Below are positions 7,402 to 12,956 of a stretch of 14,521 bases of DNA, piece after piece; the first letter of the stretch is position 1; the number at the start of each line of letters is the position of its first letter. A model generated the notes under the pieces. The model did not search any database, was not told the DNA's origin, and was given only the letters and a program-made list of their open reading frames with translations. This DNA is from an uncultured Collinsella sp. (GTDB lineage: Bacteria; Actinomycetota; Coriobacteriia; Coriobacteriales; Coriobacteriaceae): NCBI GenBank assembly GCA_902464485.1, contig CABQJJ010000040.1:1-14521 (forward strand), in the 5' to 3' direction. The translations under genes were made by a program, and so were the position numbers.

Positions 7402-8400
7402 CTATTCGCTCGAGCCCGAGTCGGTCGTGTCGGACGCATCGGAGTTTTCATCCGAACTCTCGTCCTTGGTCTTGGTCGCCGCATCGCGCGAGGTGCCCTG
7501 CGGCTTGCCATTGGCGGAACTCACATCGTCGTCCGAAGCGGACTGTTCATCGGTAAGCGACGTAATGACAAGCACTTCTTCATTGTTCTCGGCCGTAGTC
7601 TGAGCGCGCACGACAATGGTGTAGTACACGTCGTTGGCAGACTTCTCCACCGAGGAAACGGTACCAAGCGGCAGGCCCTTAGGAAACACGCCGCCGATAC
7701 CCGAAGTCACGATAATGTCCCCCACCTTAACATCGGAGTCGACGCTCACGTACTCAAGACGCAGTGTGCCATCGGGCTGGCCCTGCAGCATGCCCTGTGC
7801 GCGGGTGTCCTGCACCATGGCGGACACGCCCGAGTTCTCGTCACCGATCAGGCGCACGGTCGACGTCTTGGCCGAAACCTCGATAATCTGGCCGATGACA
7901 CCGGCTGAGCTCGTCACGGGCATGTTGATGGTAAGCCCGTCGGCAGAACCCTTATCGATGGTAACGGTCGACGTCCAGGCATCACCCGAGGCGCCGACGA
8001 TACGCGCCGCAGTGGACTTGAGGTTATAAGTCGATTGCAAACCCACCAGGCCCTCAAGGCGTTCGGCTGTCTTTTGGGCCTCGGAAAGCTCTGCGACCTT
8101 GGAGGTCAATTCCTCGTTCTGCTTCTTAAGGTCGTCGAGTGACTCCTGCGAAGCCGTGAGGTTGGAGAACACGTTGCCGACGGCGTTGAACGGCGCAGCC
8201 ACGGCCGAGCCCACGAAACGCACCGGCGAGGTAATCGTCGTCACGCCCGAACGCACGGCATGAATCGGCCCTGCCTCGCCCTCGCGAATGTAAAACGTGA
8301 GCAGCAACACCGAAATCAGGCTGAAAACAATCAACGGGCGCATACCCGTTGATTGTCGCTTGGTATTCAGATTTGAAGAGAAACCCGAAGTTCTTGCCAA
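7402..8400 (-). CDS. mreC: MreC, rod-shape-determining protein
   Basis: MreC is a single-pass protein whose outer domain scaffolds and activates the PBP2-RodA pair. The 332-residue product has a short basic cytoplasmic N-terminus, one membrane helix (residues 22-38, PLIVFSLISVLLLTFYI), a coiled coil (about 84-119) and the beta-rich MreC domain (about 130-280, with ARIVGASGDAW, NMPVTSSAGVIGQI and GDIIVTSGIGGVFPKGLPLG). Residues 284-332 form a Ser/Asp-rich acidic tail that appears to be an addition to the core. The start is a TTG at 8400-8398, seven bases after AAGGTGG and 20 bases past the mreB stop. M20 is a possible internal start, but its ATG falls in the loop of a predicted RNA hairpin and I see no ribosome binding site. 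The gene is complete. Confidence 0.93.
   Translation of the reverse strand: MARTSGFSSNLNTKRQSTGMRPLIVFSLISVLLLTFYIREGEAGPIHAVRSGVTTITSPVRFVGSAVAAPFNAVGNVFSNLTASQESLDDLKKQNEELTSKVAELSEAQKTAERLEGLVGLQSTYNLKSTAARIVGASGDAWTSTVTIDKGSADGLTINMPVTSSAGVIGQIIEVSAKTSTVRLIGDENSGVSAMVQDTRAQGMLQGQPDGTLRLEYVSVDSDVKVGDIIVTSGIGGVFPKGLPLGTVSSVEKSANDVYYTIVVRAQTTAENNEEVLVITSLTDEQSASDDDVSSANGKPQGTSRDAATKTKDESSDENSDASDTTDSGSSE
8324..8355 (-). promoter_or_regulatory. Perfect 11-bp inverted repeat with T-run inside the 5' end of mreC (possible attenuator)
   Basis: On the coding strand CAATCAACGGG (8355-8345) and CCCGTTGATTG (8338-8328) are perfectly complementary around the six-base loop TATGCG, and TTTT (8327-8324) follows at once. 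The shape is that of an intrinsic terminator or attenuator, though four Ts is a short tract. It lies in codons 16-25 of mreC, and the ATG of codon 20 is in the loop. The repeat is certain; a regulatory role is inference. Confidence 0.45.
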
Positions 8401-8420
8401 ATGGAATCCACCTTTTGGAA

Positions 8421-9464
8421 TTAAGCATTGGTCTGGACGAAGCCACCGTCAAACGCGTTGGCCTCGAGCACGCGGGCACAGCCGTTTACGACGTTGTCAA
8501 GCGCCGTGGGGCTGACGTTGACCGAAACACCGGTCTCGTCGCGCAGGCGCACGTCGAGGCCGCGCAGCAATGCGCCGCCGCCGGTCAGCAGAATGCCGTA
8601 GTACATAAGGTCCGAGGCAAGATCGGGCGGCGTGGCGTCAAGAGCGTCCTTGACGGCCTTGGCCATCTCGTCAAGCGGCTTGTTAAGCGCGCGACGGATC
8701 TCCTCGCTCTCGATGCGCACGGTCTTGGGTAGGCCCGTGATCACGTCGCGGCCGTTGACCTCGACATCGAGCTCGTCCTTGAGCGGCACGGCAGATCCGA
8801 CCTTGATCTTGATATCCTCGGCTGTACGCTCGCCGATAGCCAGGTTATAGGCATCGCGAACGTGGGTAAGGATGGCCTGATCGAACTCGTCACCGGCAAT
8901 GCGGATGGACTGCGAAACGACGATACCGCCCATAGCGATAACGGCGACCTCGGTGGTGCCGCCACCAATATCGATGACCATGGAGCCGGTGGGCTCCTCG
9001 ACAGGCAGGTCGGCGCCGATAGCAGCTGCCATGGGCTCCTCGATCAGATACGCCTGACGAGCACCGGCCTGAATCGTAGCCTCAAACACGGCACGCTTCT
9101 CGACCGACGTGACGCCGGAGGGTACGCATACGACGACGCGAGGACGCGGAGTCCACGGATAGCGCTTCTCAGAAGCCTTATCGATAAAGTAACGAAGCAT
9201 GGCCTCGGTAACGTCGAAGTCGGCGATGACGCCGTCCTTAAGGGGACGCACGGCGACGATGTTGCCGGGCGTACGGCCGAGCATGCGCTTTGCCTCGATA
9301 CCGACAGCCAGGATGCGCTCGTCGTTCTTGTCGATGGCGACGACGGAGGGCTCGCGAATGACGATGCCCTTGCCGCGCACGGAGACAAGCGTGTTGGCGG
9401 TGCCGAGGTCGATGGCAAGATCGCCCGCATAGCTACCGAAGAACATATCCATCAAAGAAAACAA
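8421..9464 (-). CDS. mreB: MreB, bacterial actin homologue
   Basis: MreB forms ATP-dependent filaments under the membrane that direct lateral wall synthesis. The 347-residue protein carries the actin-fold motifs: phosphate-1 DLAIDLGTANTLV (residues 15-27), connect-1 region AYLIEEPMAAAIGADLP (138-154), phosphate-2 MVIDIGGGTTEVAVI (162-176) and the adenosine motif GILLTGGGALLRGLD (290-304). The N-terminus MDMFFGSYAGDLA could provide the membrane contact. I take TTG (9464-9462) as the start because AGGAG lies five bases before it; the ATG at 9452 is 17 bases from that site and is less likely but possible. It heads the Rod cluster after a 115-bp gap, so a promoter there is expected. Most apically growing actinobacteria lack mreB, whereas this lineage keeps it with all its partners. 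The gene is intact. Confidence 0.96.
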   Translation of the reverse strand: MFSLMDMFFGSYAGDLAIDLGTANTLVSVRGKGIVIREPSVVAIDKNDERILAVGIEAKRMLGRTPGNIVAVRPLKDGVIADFDVTEAMLRYFIDKASEKRYPWTPRPRVVVCVPSGVTSVEKRAVFEATIQAGARQAYLIEEPMAAAIGADLPVEEPTGSMVIDIGGGTTEVAVIAMGGIVVSQSIRIAGDEFDQAILTHVRDAYNLAIGERTAEDIKIKVGSAVPLKDELDVEVNGRDVITGLPKTVRIESEEIRRALNKPLDEMAKAVKDALDATPPDLASDLMYYGILLTGGGALLRGLDVRLRDETGVSVNVSPTALDNVVNGCARVLEANAFDGGFVQTNA

Positions 9465-9509
9465 CGCAACTCCTGATGTGTTGGATGATTGCTGGAAAAC
9501 TACTAGCCC

Positions 9510-9538
9510 ATCATACTAGCGCAAGCCCGGCACCTCAC
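9510..9538 (-). promoter_or_regulatory. Weak candidate promoter for mreB
   Basis: TATGAT (9515-9510 on the coding strand) matches the -10 consensus at five of six bases and would start RNA about 40 bases before the mreB TTG. No good -35 box lies at the right spacing (GTGAGG at 17 bp). The TATGAT is framed by two direct copies of GCTAGTA. The call is tentative. Confidence 0.22.
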
Positions 9539-9557
9539 TTGCGGTGAAGCACCGGGC
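9525..9557 (-). terminator. Stem-loop between the TPR gene and mreB (terminator-like, no U-tract)
   Basis: On the coding strand GCCCGGTGCTTCAC and GTGAGGTGCCGGGC form a 14-bp stem with three G-U pairs and the loop CGCAA, beginning 22 bases past the TPR stop. The position suits a 3'-end hairpin, but the following bases (TTGCGCTAG) are not a U-tract. It may instead be an RNA-stabilising hairpin or part of the mreB leader. Confidence 0.4.
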
Positions 9558-9579
9558 AGCGCCAAATCTCATAAGGTCA

Positions 9580-10875
9580 CTACTGGTTGTCAGCGGCCGA
9601 GAAATCAATGTCGAGCGAGGAGACGGCCCAGCCGACATGGTTGTCGGAGCGCACGAATTTGACGATGTACTCCTGCTCGCCGCCCTTGGACAGCGACACT
9701 TTGACCTTTGCCGTAGTCTCGGTCATCGACTGATCCATGCCCTCAATCGAGGCGGTAGCGCCTTGCGGAATAGAGGAGATAATCATCGACTTGGCGTCCT
9801 CCGAAAGGTTCGTGGCCAGGTACGACTCGGCCTTGGCGGTATCGCCGTCGCCGGCTGCCTGGAACAGGTCGGTGAGTACAGACTCCTGCGAAGGGAAACC
9901 GAGACCGCGCGTATAGGCAAAGCCCAGGCCGCCCACGGCAAGAACGATCAACAGAAGCAGAACCAAGAACACCTTGAGGCCCGTGTGGCGGTGGCGACGA
10001 CGGACCTTGGCCTCCTTGCGATCCTGCTGAACCATCTCGGACTCAGACAAGGTAAAGAACCCCGTATCGGACGGGTCAGGCATAAACTGTCCAGTCTGGC
10101 CGGCAGGATCGAGCGGATCGACGGCAGGCGCGTCCATCGCGGGAGCGGGGGCCGTCGCCATGGCGGTCTGAGCCGAAAGTGCAGCGAGCGAGTCCTGCAC
10201 GCGAGCAAGCTCGTCGGCCTGCTCGGGCGTCAGCTGGTAAATGCCATCGGCGGTAGCGGTGTTAAATGCGTCGAGTGCCTCGGAAGGACGACCGGCAGCA
10301 GAGAGTGCCTCGCCCATGCCAGCGTTCAGCGCACGGCTGTCGTCGCGCGGACCGGCAAAATCGATGGCCGTGCGATAGGTCTCCACGGCGTCCGCGGGTC
10401 GGCCAAGCTTGATGAAGCAGCGGCCGAGCTCGCCAAGGGCGGCAGCAGGAGCCGGGTTGGCACCGTCGATGGCTGCCTGGCGGAAGGCGGTGCCGGCATT
10501 GGCGTAGTCGCCCGACTGGAAGAGCGCGTTACCCAGGCCCAGGTAGGCCTTAAATGGCGTGGCGTAGGATGCGTCCTGAGTGGCGGCAGAGAATGCCTGG
10601 GCAGCCGTGGTGTAGTCGCCCACGGCGGCGAGCGCTTTGCCGCGGTTGGTGAGCAGCGCGCCGCGCTTGCCATAGGTTCCGTCGTTAAGAGCGGCGGCGT
10701 AGGCCTCGGCAGCCTCGGCGTACATACCCAGGTGCATCAGGGCGTTACCGCGCAGATGGTCGGCCTCACCCATGATCTCGCTGGGGGTCTTTGCTGCACC
10801 GAGCATCTGGGCGGCAGCGGAAAAATCACCCGCGCGGTAAGCAGCGCGGCCCTGTTGGATCAACTGGCTATTCAA
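9580..10875 (-). CDS. TPR-repeat protein with one membrane helix and an external C-terminal domain
   Basis: I do not recognise a named gene. With a start at TTG 10875 the protein has 431 residues. Residues 1-210 hold five or six TPR-like helix pairs (QQGRAAYRAGDFSAAAQML, LGLGNALFQSGDYANAGTAF, LGRCFIKLGRPADAVETYRT), a protein-binding scaffold predicted to be cytoplasmic. An Ala/Pro-rich linker and a very basic stretch (EAKVRRRHRH) lead to a membrane helix at about 300-321. The last 110 residues would lie outside; they resemble small DUF4878-like lipoprotein or stress domains (LTDLFQAAGDGDTAKAESYL, VKVSLSKGGEQEYIVKFV). The TTG start sits six bases after AAGGGG, 13 bases past the isomerase stop. 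The longer reading from ATG 10932 overlaps the isomerase by 44 bases and adds 19 residues unlike a TPR start. It is probably co-transcribed with the isomerase. Confidence 0.8.
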   Translation of the reverse strand: MNSQLIQQGRAAYRAGDFSAAAQMLGAAKTPSEIMGEADHLRGNALMHLGMYAEAAEAYAAALNDGTYGKRGALLTNRGKALAAVGDYTTAAQAFSAATQDASYATPFKAYLGLGNALFQSGDYANAGTAFRQAAIDGANPAPAAALGELGRCFIKLGRPADAVETYRTAIDFAGPRDDSRALNAGMGEALSAAGRPSEALDAFNTATADGIYQLTPEQADELARVQDSLAALSAQTAMATAPAPAMDAPAVDPLDPAGQTGQFMPDPSDTGFFTLSESEMVQQDRKEAKVRRRHRHTGLKVFLVLLLLIVLAVGGLGFAYTRGLGFPSQESVLTDLFQAAGDGDTAKAESYLATNLSEDAKSMIISSIPQGATASIEGMDQSMTETTAKVKVSLSKGGEQEYIVKFVRSDNHVGWAVSSLDIDFSAADNQ

Positions 10876-10888
10876 GGAAGTCCCCTTT

Positions 10889-11431
10889 TTACTCGTGAAC
10901 GATCTCGACATGGACGATCTCGTCGCCGGCACGCAGCTGCGAAATCACGTCGAGGCCCTCGACCGTGGTGCCAAAGACGGTGTAACCGGAGTCCAGGTTG
11001 TGCTGGGCACCCAAGCAGAAGTAGAACTGGGAACCAGCGGAATCGGGATCCATAGAACGTGCCATGGCAAGCGCACCGTCCACATGGCTGTTGCGCGGGT
11101 TGGCGGCGAACTCTCCCTTGATGCAGTAACCGGGGCCACCGGTGCCGGGCATACCGTCGGGGCCCTCAAGGCCGGCAGCGACGTCAGCGCCGGACATATC
11201 GCGGGTATTGGGGTCGCCGCCCTGGATCACAAAGCCGGGCACATAGCGGTGAAACTTAAGCCCGTCGTAAAAGCCCATCGTGGAAAGCTCACAGAAGTTC
11301 GCCACATGGATGGGAGCACCCTCGCCGTCAAATTTGACCTTTATCGTGCCCTTCGACGTCTCGATGATCGCACACTCGTCACCAGCGAGCTGGTACTCGG
11401 GCGTATAAAGCTCTTTCTTAAAACCAAACAT
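10889..11431 (-). CDS. Cyclophilin-type peptidyl-prolyl cis-trans isomerase
   Basis: It catalyses cis-trans isomerisation of Xaa-Pro bonds. Starting at ATG 11431 it has 180 residues and the cyclophilin signatures in order: GFYDGLKFHRYVPGFVIQGG (residues 53-72, containing the catalytic FHR with R62), GALAMARSMDPDSAGSQFYF (119-138) and GYTVFGTTVEGLDVI (149-163). There is no signal peptide, so it is cytoplasmic. The start is set by a GAGGAAGGA site five bases upstream. An open frame reaches ATG 11500, but that codon lies in the predicted -35 box. It has its own promoter 40-70 bases upstream and is followed 13 bases on by the TPR gene. It is complete; the substrate is unknown. Confidence 0.92.
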   Translation of the reverse strand: MFGFKKELYTPEYQLAGDECAIIETSKGTIKVKFDGEGAPIHVANFCELSTMGFYDGLKFHRYVPGFVIQGGDPNTRDMSGADVAAGLEGPDGMPGTGGPGYCIKGEFAANPRNSHVDGALAMARSMDPDSAGSQFYFCLGAQHNLDSGYTVFGTTVEGLDVISQLRAGDEIVHVEIVHE

Positions 11432-11470
11432 GTGGTTCCTTCCTCGTGCGTTTAAAGCATATTTGTACGA

Positions 11471-11500
11471 ATTGTAGCAATAAGCACGGGCTTCCATCAA
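11471..11500 (-). promoter_or_regulatory. Sigma70-type promoter for the isomerase-TPR unit
   Basis: On the coding strand TTGATG (11500-11495) and TACAAT (11476-11471) are separated by 18 bp, with a predicted start near 11464, about 33 bases before the ATG at 11431. The -10 matches consensus at five of six bases, the -35 at four. Its position in the 105-bp gap after the zinc-ribbon gene supports it. Confidence 0.6.
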
Positions 11501-11536
11501 TTGCGCACGCAGGTTATGCCGGCGGAGGGCAACAAA

Positions 11537-12691
11537 TTACGAACGCGGTTGCGGCTTCCAGGCGCTCACATTGGCATCGTACTGGTTAAGGGCGCTGTTG
11601 CCGCCCTGTGCGATGGGCGCCAAGATTTCGCTCTGGCGGGCGCTCAGCGACTCGCCATCGGGAATGGACAGCGAGATATCCCAGCTCTGGCAGATCATGT
11701 CGACGCGCTCGAACATCCACTCGGCAAGCTGCTTTAGATGCTCGATATCCTCCGCGTAGACGGTATCGTCTTGTACCTTAAGGTTGTTGAGCTCGCCTTG
11801 GGTCTTTTTGATCTGGTCACGCAGGGCATAAGCGCTCTGCGACAACTCCTGGCGCGTGGAGAGCGGCGTGCGCAGGTATCCGCTGTTAAACGAGTCGACG
11901 ACCTCGCCGATCTGATCATCGTCGCCATACGACACGATAGTCTGATACAGACCGTCGAGCTTGGCGTAGAGCTGGTCGTCGGTCAAGACCGTCTCCTCCT
12001 GTACCACCTCGGCAGCATCGTCGGGCTTGGCGTCGTCCTTAGTCGCCTCGCCCTTCTGGCGTGTGGGGAAGGTGGTCCGAGCAGCCTGGCCAAACTGGTC
12101 GTAAAACCCGGGCATGACACCTAGGGGGTCGGCCGTCACAAACCAATAGGCACCGCCGCACACAACCGCGAGCAGGACTATGACAATAACCGGCTTGGGA
12201 ATATGGCGCTTATGCTTGTGATAAGCATCCTCGTCGGGATGCACCTTTCGCTTAGGCTTTTGCTTATTGGAATGAGCATCGTCGCGCAGGGAAACCGGCG
12301 TCGGGATATCTACCTTAGGGATACCGAAGTCCTTATCGAAGGCCGGCAGCACGCAGGTCTCGTTTGGATCGGCGGCATCGGAAAGCACCGCGGCGGCAGA
12401 GGCCGGCGCGTGGGGTACCTCGGTATCGATCTGCTCCTGGGTCAGGCGCGGAAAACCAGCCGTACGCCCTGCTGCCAGGTCGGATGCGGCAGCGTCCTTA
12501 GAAAGGATGCCCGGCGCGGGGCGGCCGCACTTGGGGCAGGTGCGGTCATGCGGAGACAGGCGGGCACCGCAGCCGTCGCAAAACACGAACTCGGTGTGCT
12601 CGGGGCCATCACCAGGTCCAACATAGGCATTGCAATAGGGGCAGAACGAGGAGCCGTCCTCTATGTTCTTAAGGCAATGCGGGCAGATCAC
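11537..12691 (-). CDS. Zinc-ribbon protein with one membrane helix, unknown function
   Basis: The 384-residue protein opens with two CxxC-x(10)-CxxC zinc ribbons: C3/C6 with C17/C20 (CPHC...CPYC) and C38/C41 with C52/C55 (CDGC...CPKC). A low-complexity linker follows, then a Lys/His-rich stretch (about 143-165), a membrane helix at about 166-186 and a 200-residue external domain. The last is acidic at first (TKDDAKPDDAAEVVQEE) and then helical, with a possible coiled coil (RQELSQSAYALRDQIKKTQG). Similar zinc-ribbon membrane proteins are common in Gram-positive bacteria and mostly uncharacterised. The start is GTG 12691, four bases after GAGGA, giving MICPHC. Upstream is the palindromic repeat region, where I find no convincing promoter; downstream is the isomerase promoter. 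It may be monocistronic. It is intact; I can give no function. Confidence 0.8.
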   Translation of the reverse strand: MICPHCLKNIEDGSSFCPYCNAYVGPGDGPEHTEFVFCDGCGARLSPHDRTCPKCGRPAPGILSKDAAASDLAAGRTAGFPRLTQEQIDTEVPHAPASAAAVLSDAADPNETCVLPAFDKDFGIPKVDIPTPVSLRDDAHSNKQKPKRKVHPDEDAYHKHKRHIPKPVIVIVLLAVVCGGAYWFVTADPLGVMPGFYDQFGQAARTTFPTRQKGEATKDDAKPDDAAEVVQEETVLTDDQLYAKLDGLYQTIVSYGDDDQIGEVVDSFNSGYLRTPLSTRQELSQSAYALRDQIKKTQGELNNLKVQDDTVYAEDIEHLKQLAEWMFERVDMICQSWDISLSIPDGESLSARQSEILAPIAQGGNSALNQYDANVSAWKPQPRS

Positions 12692-12956
12692 GGCGTCCTC
12701 TTTTCGGAATCATTCGAACAATCGAGGTTAGAGCATAACATCGCTACGTCCCTAAAGGCACAGGACACCAATTCAACATCGCTGCAAGCCCAACAAGGGA
12801 TACAGTGGGACAAGGTCATCAGTAGTGTTTGTCCCATGGCAGTTGCGAATAGCAGGCTCGTTACGGCACACGAACATGGGACAAACACTACTGATGACCT
12901 TGTCCCAAACAAAACTATAGAGACACGTCCCAAATTAGCTACCCTGTGGGGTATGG
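12692..12956. other. 265-bp intergenic region between the zinc-ribbon gene and the ATPase
   Basis: Apart from the inverted palindromic element (12806-12907), it has a small TACCC-TGTG-GGGTA stem (12940-12953) just past the ATPase stop, a possible weak 3' hairpin without a U-tract. The string ACGTCCC occurs at 12747 and again at 12925, outside the element, and resembles the ends of its units (GTCCC). It is visibly more AT-rich than the coding sequence around it. No gene or strong promoter is seen. Confidence 0.5.
12806..12907. repeat. Inverted pair of 31-bp palindromic units (REP/BIME-like element)
   Basis: Two arms, 12806-12838 and 12875-12907, are perfect 33-bp reverse complements separated by 36 bp. 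Each arm contains a 31-bp unit that is itself a partial palindrome: TGGGACAA, 15 inner bases (GGTCATCAGTAGTGT in the left unit), then TTGTCCCA. It can therefore fold either as two small hairpins or as one long one. The structure resembles paired REP units or a miniature element; no target-site duplication or transposase is visible. Being intergenic and perfectly matched, it is either recent or under selection for pairing. Confidence 0.75.

Noticed and set aside
10876..10932. Longer TPR protein starting at ATG 10932
   Set aside because: It would overlap the isomerase gene by 44 bases; TTG 10875 has AAGGGG at the right distance and begins just before the first TPR helix.
9544..11055. 503-residue plus-strand open frame opposite the TPR and isomerase genes
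   Set aside because: It spans two real minus-strand genes and the gap between mreB and the TPR gene, and shows no recognisable domain; a by-product of GC-rich codon bias.
11432..11500. N-terminal extension of the isomerase to ATG 11500
   Set aside because: The upstream ATG lies in the predicted -35 box and the added residues are unlike any cyclophilin; ATG 11431 has a good ribosome binding site.
12806..12907. Intrinsic terminator for the ATPase
   Set aside because: Neither strand has a U-tract after the stems, and the double nested palindrome is far longer than a terminator hairpin.
12688..12933. 81-residue minus-strand open frame through the intergenic palindromes
   Set aside because: It runs through both repeat arms, overlaps the zinc-ribbon start, has no clear ribosome binding site and no family resemblance.
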